Shown piece by piece: positions 53,950 to 64,000 of a DNA stretch of 64,000 nucleotides; the stretch's first letter is position 1; the number at the start of each line of letters is the position of its first letter. Under the pieces are notes generated by a model that was not told the DNA's origin, searched no databases, and worked only from the letters and a program-made list of their open reading frames with translations. Location of the stretch: positions 248,001 to 312,000 of the forward strand of contig NW_024881613.1 of assembly GCF_019059575.1 (NCBI RefSeq), given 5' to 3'. The translations under genes and the position numbers were made by a program. Source of the DNA: Amphibalanus amphitrite (lineage: Eukaryota; Arthropoda; Thecostraca; Balanomorpha; Balanidae).

Positions 53950-54694
53950 AGCCAGCTTTCGCAGCAGTATAACAGTGAACTGCTGAGGACACTTTTGAAA
54001 ACTAGCCCTTTAACCGAAAAGGCAGCCTCTGCGTTTTTCTTAAAGGTAGTGTGCCACCTTTGAAAGATTTCCCATTTTATTTTTCCTAGGATAAGAAGCT
54101 TCTGTTTTTACCTAATATCGCAAAAAATCAAAAATTGGCCTGGAATAGTGCCTTTTTCGCCTAAAAGTTTATCGGTTTTTAGATATGTATAACAACTGTA
54201 GTGGGCTCACCTGCAAACAGGCGTCGGGCAACAATCGCGAATGCGTCGCACTTGTGACAATAAGCAAAGGTCATTATAGTGTTACGACCATACGACGTAC
54301 GGGAATGAGTTATCAGCTGTCTAATCGTAGACAACACAATGTCGAGCCTTAAACTGTAAGCCCGTATTGGTATTGTTTCTTTTATTTGGCTGTCGAACAT
54401 TATTTATGGTTTGAAATATGATTTTATGTAAAATAATTGATATGAAAAAGCCGTCTTATAAGTTATGACCCCATTTCACCACACGCAAGTGGCAGAAATG
54501 ACAATGATCAGCTGACGCATTTTTATTGGCCGAAGTCAGAGCGCGCGGCCCGACGCACCACGCGTATTTGGAAATTCCGACCTCGACGAGCATCAGAAGC
54601 CACCTAACAGGCGTGTTCGAAACCGCAGGAGATGATGATGAACGGGTTTATCGAAACTTGATTGGATGAGCATATCGGTAATAGCGATTTCAGT

Positions 54695-54719
54695 GTATTT
54701 GTATTTGTATTTGTATTTT
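54695..54719 (+). repeat. (GTATTT)n tail of the retrotransposon
   Basis: Four units of GTATTT, read as AAATAC on the element strand, mark the 3' terminus of the LINE inserted in the TTAA element. Confidence 0.75.
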
Positions 54720-57116
54720 ACATCATCGGCACTCTTCCACTCAAGGTGGCTATTCCGAGCCCTCGTCAAAACAGTAAGCGCGTTAAAAAGACACACAAAC
54801 AGTTAAACCAGCAAAAGTATAAAAGCACGCTAAAACTAAAAGCACAGCTAAAATGTTTGTATGGTCGCCTATCCAGCTACCTGACTAGGTGACTTTTAAT
54901 ACCTTTCTTAAAGCGCGGACCAGACATGACCTGAAGCTCCGTTCCTATGACATGTTCGTTGTACAGTTTACACGCTCGCTGCTTAAAAGTTCTTTGGCCA
55001 AGGCTGGTTCGAACACGCGGTATATGTAAATGACCGGACTGCCTAGTCTGGCGCTCGGAAACATCTCTATTGTACGATATGTCCTGTCGCAGTACCTCAG
55101 GCTCACCCCTGCTAATCACCCCGTGTAGCAGACATACGTCGTTCATGTCAATCAACGCACTGACGGGGAGCCACTCCAAATTCCTAATCACGTCGGACAC
55201 ATGATCATACTTCCGTCTGCCAGATATCACTCTGGCAGCAAAGTTTTGCACTTTTTGCAGTCGCTTTAAGCTCGTTTTGCTGGCACAGCCGAATACCTGA
55301 CTACAATAGCGCACATGTGACATGACTAAGGCGTCCAGTATAGTCGGAAGTACGCTTGGAGGAAGCACATGCCTGGCGTGCATCAGGCCAACAAGAACGC
55401 CTAAACATTTGGTGACGATATAATCAATGTGTGGTTCAAAGGTCAGTCGGCTATCAAAGATTACACCTAGATTTTTAACAGTTGACACCGGTTGCAGAGT
55501 CTCTCCCAGGAACTGCACTCGGACCGGATCCCTCTCGGCAGCCTGTAGCGCCGATCGGCCTCCGGCGACCATCATCTCGGTTTTAGCAGCGTTTATCTTC
55601 ATGCCGTTCTGGAGAAAGTAGGTGGCCAGAGTGTCCAGGACACCCTCCAGTGCAGTCTGGATCTCTGGCAGCCTCTCCTTGGGTCCTGAGACGACCAGCT
55701 GGGTGTCATCGGCATACCTGGCCATCCTGACCATACTGCCATTCACCTCGGACGGCACGTAGCAGGCGGCGCCGATGGAGGCGATGTTGTACAACATCGG
55801 TCCCAGGCAGGATCCCTGGAAAATGCCGATGTCGATGGGGAGCAGCGTCGATCTCTCCCCTCCTGGCACCTGAACACACTGCTTGTGTCCGGTGAGGTAG
55901 CTCCGAAACCAGCCCGGGTCTATCTGAAGCAGTTGAAGTTGATTCAGCAGGGTCTGATGGTCCACAACATCAAACGCGCGGCTGAGATCAATTAGCGGCC
56001 CCTGTCTGCTGCTTCCAACAAACTGTCGTTCACACTGACGAGTGCTGTAGCGGTGCTGTGCTTTTGTCTGAATCCATGCTGCTCTAGGCTATACAGATGG
56101 TTTCGGTTTAGATAGCCATCAACTTGACGGCAGACGACCTTCTCGACAATCTTACTGATAACAGGAACGTTGGTGATGGGTCTGAAATTTCCTGCAGTGC
56201 TCAGGTCACCTTTTTTGTGCAGCGGTATGACGACTGCGGTCTTCCAGCTGTCTGGTACCGACTCCGACACGATGCTCTTGTTGATTATTTGCAGCAAGAT
56301 CCGTCCAACAACGGGAAAGCTCAGCTTCAGCACCCTGATGTCGATGGCACCATCAGCGAGCGATGATTTGTCTGGCAGAGAGTATATGATGCGTCTCAGC
56401 TCCTCCAGAGTGATCGGGGTGAGTCGCAGTGCGTCAGAGTGGACGCGAGGGAGACGGGCAGCCAGAGCACGTCTCCCAGACTCCTGGAACGTCCGGATGA
56501 CGGCCTGGTGTGTTTCCTCTCCCACGGTGGTGAAGTATGAGTTGAGGTCATCTGCTGACAAGTTCTCAGGCCGGGCCGGAGCGCCGCGCTTCGGCGCAAT
56601 AACTGCACGCAGCTGCCGCCAGAGGCCCGATGACGGAGCTTCTTCGACTCGTCGAGAGATGTCGCTACGGTAGTCCCGTCTGATAGCGCGCTTCACTTGG
56701 GAGTTAAGAGACGCGTACCTCTCCTTGTCATCGGCAGCGATGGCTTGTCGACGTTGGATGATCAGGTCACGGGTGTCATCTGAGATCGGTGGAGGCGCTG
56801 GATTCCGTACTTTAACCATTTTCATAGGGGCATGATGATTGAGGACGGACTCAACTGCGTGGACGAATTTGTCCCACTGGATCTCGCAGGAATCCGACCT
56901 GGGAACTCTCTGTACCCAGTTGAGGACGTCAAGATCTGCACGGAACTGTGTCGTATCGAGCCGCCTCCAGTCCCTCTGTGTGCGGTACACAGCTCGTGGT
57001 TGCCGGTAGGGAGGAACGCTGATTTTACCGAGCAGTTTACGATGATGTGCAGTGTAATCGCATATTTCCACGTTGCACTCAGCATTTATGTGTGTCATTA
57101 TTATCAGTGTGTGCAT
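54695..57116 (-). pseudogene. Non-LTR retrotransposon (RT), 5'-truncated and frameshifted
   Basis: Minus-strand frames 57116-55992 and 55965-54877 together cover the linker and RT. Seen: WKTAVVIPLHKKGD, FRPITNVPVISKIVEK, the FRQKHST block, DLSRAFDVVDH (motif A) right after the break, GSCLGPMLYN (motif B) and catalytic YADD (55705-55716), then the C-terminal HIPRVRTSLGQRTF block. A short frameshift near 55985-55995, just before motif A, separates the frames, so this copy cannot make an intact enzyme. The endonuclease is missing. The 3' end is a GTATTT microsatellite on the plus strand (54695-54719), consistent with a repeat-type LINE tail. Confidence 0.88.
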
Positions 57117-57473
57117 TTATTGTTCATAGTGGTGTGAAATGTGGTTGGGGTACGACCGACAACCCGTCGGGGCGAATTTCGCACTGGGGTACTCAAAATT
57201 TGAAGAATTTAAGACGTTTCCATGAGTTTTGAAGGTATGGATAAGTTCTAAAAATCCGGTTCTCCTTATCTGGGCCATTAACTCCATACGGTCCAAGAAA
57301 GCTGGCACACTACCTTTAAGGAAAGAACTGAAGTTCTGAACTTTAACTTTATCAGATGGCTCCGTTTGAAATCGATATGCGCTTTAGCTTGTTTCTGAAG
57401 AGAGGCGTTCATAACAGGCGTACCGAGATAAATGTACTCATCGGTATGCTCGATGATGATATGATGCAGCATC

Positions 57474-57680
57474 TACATGCGCGCCGGCCGAGAGGGTGGG
57501 GGCGGGTACAACCCCCCCCCCCCCCACCCGTCTAATACCTGGTGGTCTTCGCCATCTACGTGCCAACCCTTCGACCTGAGGTAAAATCTGAGGACGCTGC
57601 TAGCGAAAGAGGTTTGAAAGAGCTATCGAATGTACTTTTTCCTTAGACTCTCTAGCTTTCTATGTTCACGAGTTATGCGC
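57474..57680. mobile_element. Partial TTAA-family end with G-run/C-run hairpin
   Basis: GCGCGCCGGCCGAGAGGG is followed by a G-run, TACAA and a long C-run, as in the left end of copy F. Downstream GAGCTATCGAATGTAC resembles the AGCTATCGAAT phrase of copies D and 40.55 kb. The other end was not found. Confidence 0.6.
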
Positions 57681-57756
57681 CAATTTGTAAAAACTTGTCA
57701 AAATCGGGATTTTTTTTAGATAATTTTACCAGTGCTTTCCGCGATAACTAATTTTC

Positions 57757-58010
57757 GGACCTACGATAACGATAAAACGATAAGAAAGGTTTGCGACAAC
57801 GATAAACGATAAACGATAAAAATTTTCAAAAAATTAACAGCGTTTGCGATAAAACGATAAAACGATAACGTTGATTGCTTTTTAATAGCGATAACGAAAC
57901 GATAAACGATAAAACGATGACGATAATTGTTTTTTTTTAACAGCGATAACGCAACGATAAACGATAAACGATAATTGTTTTTAACAGCGATAACAAAAGC
58001 CATAAGAAAT
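57757..58010 (+). repeat. CGATAAA minisatellite
   Basis: ACGATAAACGATAA units of 7-9 bp with interruptions (AACAGCGATAACG) fill this stretch. Each carries GATAA, the GATA-factor core, but this follows from the repeat itself. Confidence 0.85.
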
Positions 58011-58015
58011 ACAGC

Positions 58016-58620
58016 TTAACCCGCGCCCCGCTGGGCTATTCAGCCATACGCGCCCTGCTGGGGGGGGGGGGGGGGGGCAGATTCTGCCCCCCTGTCTAAC
58101 TTCCGAACCGATGGTCGTAGAAAGACGGGGAAAACGGCAATCGAAAGTTCTCAACAAGGCGGATCTTAAGAGCCCAAATTTTTTTGCTGAAGTAGGTCAG
58201 AGGTCAGGTCAAGGTCAGGTCAATGGTACAAAATGCAAGTTTCTACAGTATCGGCCTTGCACCGTAGTTGCCGAAGAATGGACTGAGACTGATTGCCCAA
58301 AACGTGTTCTTAGACTACCAAGACAATATTCGTTGCATACAATGTCATTCAAAGGTCAAGGTCAAGGTCAGGTCAGGTTAGGTCAGGTCACCAAAAACAA
58401 AATATGGAAAAGGGCATGAGCGTCACATGTTTTATGGTCATTTTACTCATAGAATTCAATAGGCACACTCAATAAGTGATATGGGCCACCTCTGGATGAA
58501 TTTCAGGTCGAGGTCAGGTCAAGGGCAGGTCAAGTGAGGTCAAATTTTGAAGTTGGTTGTTAAGGCCTAAAAAGGTGTCTATCTGATGCAGTTTTTCACG
58601 GTGAATCGAATGGTGCTATT
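58016..58620. mobile_element. TTAA-family AGGTCA-rich element (copy J), right end not found
   Basis: TTAA at 58016-58019 is followed by CCCGCGCCCCGCTGGG, then a G-run of about 18, CAGATTCTG and CCCCCC, the family hairpin. The interior has DR1 AGGTCA-G-AGGTCA at 58194-58206, GGTCAAGGTCAGGTCAGGTT near 58353 and further half-sites to 58545. No second TTAA end was recognised; the element may be truncated. Confidence 0.72.
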
Positions 58621-59109
58621 TTTGTTTCCGTACCAGGTCTAGACTTCCAAAAAAATATTTTTCAAAATTTTTGTGTGTCGTGAGTCGTGAAGTCATAAAA
58701 TTTTCAATAATTCCCACATATTTGAACCGATTCTTCTAAAAATTGGTATGTAGGTGCACATAGACGACTTCTCTGACATATATTCCGTTTTTTTCGATAC
58801 ACTCAAAATTTTGGATTTTAAAAATATTTTCCCAAAAAAGTCAGTCTTTTGAAGAAAAAAATTGGGCCAAAATCCAAAATTTTCAAAAAACCGAGATAGG
58901 CATTTGATAGGCGAAGTAGAGTTACGTATAACCTTCTTCGTTACGTCTTGATTTCTTCAAAAATGAAGATATTAGCGGCGTTTGAAATTTTGCCGTTTTT
59001 TAGGCGAAAATGGCGAACATGACGTCACTAAAACGTCAATTTCTCAAAAAATTTCCGACGGATTTCGCTCAAATTTTCCGGGAACGTGTCAAATTGATGT
59101 ATGATAAGG
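58621..59109. other. AT-rich non-coding spacer
   Basis: A- and T-run rich (AAAATTTT phrases), no half-site clusters, no gene. It may be the decayed right part of copy J. Confidence 0.5.
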
Positions 59110-59117
59110 TACTAAGA

Positions 59118-61434
59118 CAGGGGTGTCGATTTTTCAAAATGGTTGGGGGTGCTCAACCCCTGCACCGGGTGAAAGATTGCAGCTTTGCCATGGGGCACAG
59201 CCGTATAGAGTTGGTTATCCCCATAAGGTACTGAATACTGATAATGCCGAGATTTCCACTGATATTTCCCAAGGGCAGAACCTTCTTCTTGAAAATCATT
59301 CCGCTCGCCCTAGTACCTACTTGGCTACCTTATTACATAAACATCTTTCCGAAAAAAGTCGTATATTTGCCGGCAGTATGGCAGCAGCCCCGGCACCTCT
59401 GTTAAAAGGTGACAGAAACCGATGACGGCGATTAGCACCGGTGCAGCAGTCGCTACGGTCCGCAGGGGCGGACATTGCGCGGAGACAACGGTAGCTACGA
59501 TGCTCTGGCAGTAATTAGACGATCACAATAATCGCTGAAAAATGAAAGGTGATCGCATTTGGATATTTACAGGTTTACGATTTTCCTCAGTGGCGTAGCC
59601 AGGTGGGCCCGTGAGGCCCGTGCCCCCCCCCCATCAGGTTCAGGGTCCCCTCGGGTTATTCGGGCCTGAGGGGCCCTGCGGCGCCAATTGGCCGATAAGG
59701 GTCCATGTTGACCATATTTGGACTCAGAAGGGCCCCACAGGGCTCGTAAAAAACACCTCATGGGCCCACAAGTATCAACAATAAGATCTCCATAAGGGCC
59801 CAAGCCAGCCTCTGAGGGCCCCTTACCGGCCTCGGAGGGCCACTTGCCGGACTCTGGGGGTCCTAACCGGCCTATTCCCAGCCAGCAAATTTGGCCTTGG
59901 CCGTAGCTGGTTTTACTCTGGATAGCTCAGGCATTTGCTCCGGCTAAAGTACGGGCAAGGTCTGGGGCTCTACTGGAGCTGACACGATCCCGGAGCTCGC
60001 CCGCACCACAGCCGGACTTATGCCGCATCAGCCGTGCCGTACCTCCACCGTACTTCAGCCACAGTAAGCCAGAGCAGCTATGAGGCAGCCGGACTGGTCG
60101 TAAGGGAGCCGGACTTGAGCCGTGGCAGGGAGCCGGACTTGAGCCAGACTTGGCGGTCCGGAACCATACCAACCCGGGAGCGCTACGGCCAAGACTGGCT
60201 AACCGGAATAGAGCCGTATCGACCCAAACCCCGGCTCTGACGGCGTTCCTTTTATACCGGCCCGAGTCTGGCATGTCGGAGTTGCCGGGGCAAAACGGAC
60301 TTGCGCCGAACCAAATTGCTGGCTGGGTTAGGGGGCTCTGGGAGCTCTCTGGGAGCTCCACACCCGCCTGTAATAGCCCCACACCTATTTTTCTGAGGGC
60401 CCCTATAACGGCGACTGTGAGGGCCCTCACCGGCGCCTCTGAGCGCCACACCGGCGTCTCTGAGGGCCCCACACCCCTAACTCTGAGGCCCCACACCAAT
60501 GCATTTAAAAACCCCACATGTGCGGTTCTGAGGGCCCTTGTCAGTTATCAGCGACCCTGACGGTCCCACACAGGTGACTCGGAGGGTCCCAGCGGCGTCT
60601 GAGAGCGCCATGCCGGTCTCTGAGAACCCCACAAGGCTCCTGATGGCACCGGTGACCTCTTGATATCTTCTTGTCGGCCTATGAAGGGTCCGTTCCGTAA
60701 CAGCAGTTCTGAGGGCCACACGCGCGCCTGTGATGGCCCTAAACCAGTGTCTCTGAGAGCCCCCACAACGGCCGGCCTGTGAGGGCCATACATTGCCATA
60801 TCTGAGGGCCCCACACTAGTGCCTCTTAAGGCCCTATATCGGCGGCTTTGAGGGCCCAACATCGTCGCTTTTGAAGGCCCCACAAGTGCACATGTGATGG
60901 CCACCCACCGGTGACATTTGAAGGCCCCACACCGGCGACTCTGAGGGCCCCATCGGCATCTGAGCCCGTGCCGGTCTCTAGAGACGACCCCACAGGGTTT
61001 CTGAAGGTACCACCGGCCTCTGATGGCACTTTGCCGGCCTCTGAGGGCCCGTCGCCGGTCTCTGGAGCCCCCTGCCGGCTTGTAAAGGGTACACGCCATC
61101 AGCTCTAAGGGTACGACACCCGTCTACGACGGACCCACACCAGTGTCTTTGCAACTTAACGTCTTTTTACGCCCTTCTTCTTAAGACTAACTTTTACTTT
61201 CTTTACATCTTTACTTCATGCATTGTAAATTGCGTAATTGTTTTATTTTTAGTAGTGAAAGACTGCGGAACCAATTATTTTCCTCAAGCAGAGTTAGTGG
61301 GAGTTTTTGAGGGACCAAATTATTGGGGATGCTAAACTGGAACATTTGGGGGTGCCCGGAAAACCATTGGGGGTGCTCATTTGAGCATTGGGGGTGCTGC
61401 AGCACCCCCAAAGGTATACAAATCGACACCCATG
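59118..61434. mobile_element. hAT element, 2.3 kb, with GGGCCC repeat interior
   Basis: Ends CAGGGGTGTCGATTT (left) and CATGGGTGTCGATTT (right, inverted) are flanked by an exact 8-bp duplication TACTAAGA (59110-59117, 61435-61442). Just inside both ends are GGGGGTGCT phrases in both orientations. The middle (about 59590-59880 and 60370-61090) consists of 20-30 bp units with GAGGGCCC/GGGCCCC and CCGGC palindromes; open frames there on both strands are by-products of the repeat. No transposase motif seen. Confidence 0.9.
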
Positions 61435-61442
61435 TACTAAGA

Positions 61443-62575
61443 TAAGGTATAAGGATAAGGAAACCAAGTAGAAGTACCTACCTTCTACCTGCAAGCGTGT
61501 GAGCTGTGAACTCCATGAGTCAAACGTGCCTTTTACAACTATTGCAACGGATACATCGTGCATGAGCTTTATTCTAAACCACGAGATAAATGTTAAGATA
61601 CGTTCACACTACGAGAGCGATCCTTCTCCACGGAGTGTCTAATTATCACCATGGATCAGATGGTACTTGGATGCCAACATCACAATAATCTATCTGTATT
61701 GGTGAAGGAATAACCTGTGAACAAACATTGCCAGTATCCGCACGGAACCTTTTCTGATTTCTATTCAGCCATTTTATTGAATTGTCTATGTCTTTCAAAG
61801 TTTCATCCCATGAACACATCGGCTGACCAACCCCTCATTTGCTGACTTAGGCAGCAAACACAGCTATCGTCACATGCGGAGAAGCCGAGGTTATGAGCAA
61901 TAATAACACGAGTGTGACACAAATACAACGATAAATCAAAATAACAACAATAATATTCCGCACACCCCAAAGCTTAATGCAGATGTTTGCAAGCTTCCAT
62001 TGGTCGTCATTTTGCACCTGCAACTATTTCATGCCATAAGACTTATGTTCACATCTGTGCTTACTGCTTGATACTTGGGTATGAAGCGCAGATCTACGAG
62101 GAAATGCTAGGAAAAGCTAAATCTTACATGGTATCGACGTTTGACAAGTCGGTTATAACGTTAGCCTGATTATATCGTAATAATAGCATTGCATGAATTC
62201 CAAGAAGGAGCAATTGATATACCTACTCTTACTAGGCGTTGTCTTTTTCCACCTGGGAGCAACGCCACCAGCTGACCATCGTGGCACGTGAGGACAGTGA
62301 CACTGTGACATACCAATGTAAACATTCAAACTCACGACGCTTGAGGCAGTCGTCAAGTTCACGCGCATGACACTGCGAATTTGCCGATCACAGTCATCTT
62401 GCAGCAACACAACGTCTATTGACTTTTGCCAGCACTCCACATACACCGGCGTGGCTATTCTGTGCCGATAGTCACAATATAAAAACAGGTAAAAGGCGGA
62501 ATGGGTAAAACAGGCAAACATCAGGCACACGTGCACATCATAAAGCTTGCACTCCTATGCCCCCTCCCCCTCCCA
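61443..62575. other. Non-coding region
   Basis: No gene, RNA or clear element end recognised. Open frames at 62.0-62.5 kb have no known domain. Confidence 0.5.
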
Positions 62576-62746
62576 CTACATATCCCTATTACACTTAACT
62601 ATCTTCAGGGCACGTTTGAAAGAAGTGGGGTCCAGCTCAACGATACTCACAGGCAGTTCATTTAAAAGTGATGTTGCGCGATATAAAAACGATCGCTGCC
62701 CGGCGGCCGTTCGCATAGCAGGAGCCCTCAAAAGGCGATCCTGACG
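62576..62746 (-). pseudogene. C-terminal fragment of a non-LTR retrotransposon
   Basis: Minus-strand translation gives TRQDRLLRAPAMRTAAGQRS, then a block ending LLNELPVSIVELDPTSFKRA, and a TAG at 62576-62578. It aligns with the C-terminal block of the RT at 54.9 kb (TRQSGHLHIPRVRTSLGQRT) and with the LLNELP/F-K.L pattern at the end of LINE proteins. Upstream sequence soon hits a stop, so this is a short dead fragment. Confidence 0.7.
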
Positions 62747-63009
62747 CGTACTGCGCTCGGACTGCTGACTCTAATAGTTGAGACGGATGTGCAGGACGGA
62801 CGCCACTGTTGAGTGAGTGCATATGCGTAGGAACATGCATGCATACATACAATAGCAGATCTAAAATACAATAAAAACAGATGCGGCCTGTGTCATCTGA
62901 TCCCACCACTTCTCACACCACCGCCTTCGCCAGTCGCGAGGTACGATCACCCGTCTGAGTCTGACACAGTCACCTGACACAGCATGAGCTGCCTTCCACC
63001 CCGCCGGCC

Positions 63010-63170
63010 CCGAGGAGCGCGGTCTGCTTCCCGAGGAGCGGTCTGCCTCCTGAAGAGTGCTGTCTGTCTCCTGAGGAGCGGTCTGTCTCCTGAGGATCAC
63101 GCTGTCTGCCTCCTGACGAGCTATCTGCCTTCTAAGGAGCTGTCTATCTCCTGAGAAGCAGTCCGCCTAC
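63010..63170. repeat. Short tandem repeats GAGGAGCGGTCTGYCTCCT, about 24 bp
   Basis: Six or seven degenerate units of CTGAGGAGCGGTCTGTCTCC lie directly 3' of the ion-channel stop codon (minus strand), in its presumed 3' UTR. Units vary (GATCACGCTGTCTGCC, GAGCTATCTGCCTTC). Confidence 0.8.
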
Positions 63171-63173
63171 TAC

Positions 63174-63320
63174 TCAAGCGTCGTTCGTGGTGAGGAAGTA
63201 GCTCCAGTAGGCGATGTTGAACACGCAGAAGGCGGCCGGCAGCAGGGCGCGGAACGTCCTCTCGAGCAGGTCGGCCTTCTCCTCTCCGCTCCAGCGCCGG
63301 CACACTGACCAGGCGGCCTT
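63174..63320 (-). CDS. Last exon of a Cys-loop ligand-gated ion channel (TM4), partial gene
   Basis: The minus-strand exon opens after the acceptor CCGGCAG at 63323-63321, codes 48 residues (KAAWSVCRRWSGEEKADLLE..., then RTFRALLPAAFCVFNIAYWS and YFLTTNDA) and stops at TGA 63176-63174. A charged cytoplasmic stretch leads into one hydrophobic helix with the FP.AF..FN..YW pattern of TM4 in anion-type Cys-loop receptors (GABA, glycine, glutamate- or histamine-gated chloride channels), with a short extracellular C terminus. The rest of the gene lies beyond the window or was not found in 63.4-64 kb. Subtype cannot be decided from TM4 alone. Its acceptor region is duplicated 64 bp upstream. Confidence 0.75.
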   Translation of the reverse strand, partial: KAAWSVCRRWSGEEKADLLERTFRALLPAAFCVFNIAYWSYFLTTNDA

Positions 63321-63448
63321 CTGCCGGCGGACAGGGGCACCGCAAGGCGCGTCGTGGTCTGTCTGCTACGGAGATACCAACCTTCTGCCGGCGGGCAGGG
63401 GCGCTGCAAGGCAGCGTGGTCTGTCTGCTACGGAACTACGGACTACCA
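63321..63448 (-). repeat. 64-bp duplication of the ion-channel last-exon acceptor
   Basis: On the plus strand CCTTCTGCCGGCGG followed by ACAGGGGCACCGC and GTGGTCTGTCTGCTACGGA recurs 64 bp on as CCTTCTGCCGGCGGGCAGGGGCGCTGC and the same tail. On the gene strand both copies end CCGGCAG then AAGG, giving a decoy exon edge at 63384 next to the true one at 63320. Confidence 0.82.
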
Positions 63449-63812
63449 AGTCAGCCATGCACTCAGAGTACGTTACAGGGACTCATGCAAAGAGCTAGTA
63501 AAAACATGTCTTTAGAACATAACTGTAAGTATGTAACTCATTACGTCAATGAAGAACCAAACCCAGAAAATTTTGAACTGCGCATGTTCACTTACGACGT
63601 CAAAGGGTATTGCTGCTTAGCCTTTGCTTGGATCAAATGTTAGTACGACGGAAATCTCCGCTCTTATATCTTTAACACGTTACAAACACAAATACATATC
63701 GGAGAGGTTTCATCAACTTTACTTGGCAGGCGAGGGCTGAAAAGAACACTTTCAAACGTCTTTATAAATAATTCATGCTTAGGCTGCACGATGAAATCAA
63801 ACTTGCCCTGCC
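63449..63812. other. Non-coding spacer
   Basis: Presumed intron of the ion-channel gene; no second exon recognised. Confidence 0.45.
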
Positions 63813-64000
63813 TTAACCCTCGCCCCCTTGGGCGCCGCCAAATTTTCAGTACCTTCCCGGGCATCAATTTGACACCTTCACACCAAATTTCGAGTCTTAG
63901 GTCACCTTAGGTCAGGAGTTATTGAGGTGAAACTGAGGTCATGTTCGAGCAAAAATGAGCAAAAAACATGCAATCTTGAAACGCTCACCAAATCTACAGT
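63813..64000. mobile_element. TTAA-family AGGTCA element, left end, cut by window edge
   Basis: TTAA at 63813-63816 followed by CCCTCGCCCCCTTGGGCG, then TTAGGTCACCTTAGGTCAGG and further half-sites to the window end. It lacks the long G-run hairpin of the other copies. Confidence 0.65.

Larger units (their letters stand above)
54040..57319. mobile_element. TTAA-flanked element with AGGTAGTGTGCCA ends, split by a retrotransposon
   Basis: TTAA (54040-54043) is followed by AGGTAGTGTGCCA, and its inverse TGGCACACTACCT (57303-57315) is followed by TTAA (57316-57319). This is a piggyBac-like arrangement with ends unrelated to the AGGTCA family. The outer parts (54057-54690 and 57117-57302) are AT-rich and non-coding; the middle is a LINE insertion. 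Confidence 0.85.

Noticed and set aside
60548..61099. 183-codon minus-strand frame rich in GPSG repeats
   Set aside because: Product of the GGGCCC repeat inside the hAT element; similar frames exist on the other strand.

Overview
This is an animal nuclear genome window. It is very probably an arthropod and plausibly a crustacean such as a barnacle: there is a tract of the arthropod telomere motif TTAGG, a 148-residue twinstar-type cofilin whose start codon sits alone in its first coding exon, short exons with GT-AG introns, and a dense, layered load of transposons. No prokaryotic or viral gene organisation is present. Species assignment is inference. All gene models below were assembled by hand from splice sites, reading frame continuity and recalled family sequence.

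Layout. 1-1467 is the 3' part of a non-LTR retrotransposon. 4305-12635 (+) is a complete 12-exon RTF1 gene (700 aa, Paf1 complex). 13.8-14.6 kb holds a decayed RNase H tail of another retroelement. 15088-18735 (+) is a complete 4-exon cofilin/ADF gene (148 aa). 21863-39061 (-) is a complete 18-exon exportin-1 (XPO1/CRM1) gene (1074 aa), convergent with cofilin; its 5.5 kb tenth intron carries two MITEs and microsatellites. From about 40 kb to 61.4 kb there is no host gene I can support; the region is nested transposons: TTAA-flanked elements, hAT elements with 8-bp target duplications, two copies of a 0.7 kb segment, a GGGCCC satellite, a non-LTR retrotransposon inside a TTAA element, and a tRNA-like SINE head. 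63174-63320 (-) is the last exon of a Cys-loop ligand-gated ion channel, with the rest of the gene beyond the window.

How the host genes relate. RTF1 acts in transcription elongation and chromatin modification, cofilin in actin turnover, XPO1 in nuclear export (cofilin/actin and many NES cargoes). They are neighbours rather than an operon; nothing shows shared control.

Two phenomena stand out. First, six exon boundaries in four genes (RTF1 exons 2, 4 and 7, cofilin exon 2, XPO1 exon 8, the channel's last exon) have short tandem duplications that copy the splice site with a little exon sequence into the neighbouring intron, making regularly spaced decoy splice sites (periods about 32, 62, 64, 77, 79 and 81 bp). 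Second, a family of roughly 1-kb TTAA-flanked elements with CCC-starting inverted ends, G-run/C-run hairpins just inside the ends, and interiors packed with AGGTCA half-sites (the nuclear-receptor binding hexamer) occurs in about ten full or partial copies here. Their cores are shared while their ends differ.
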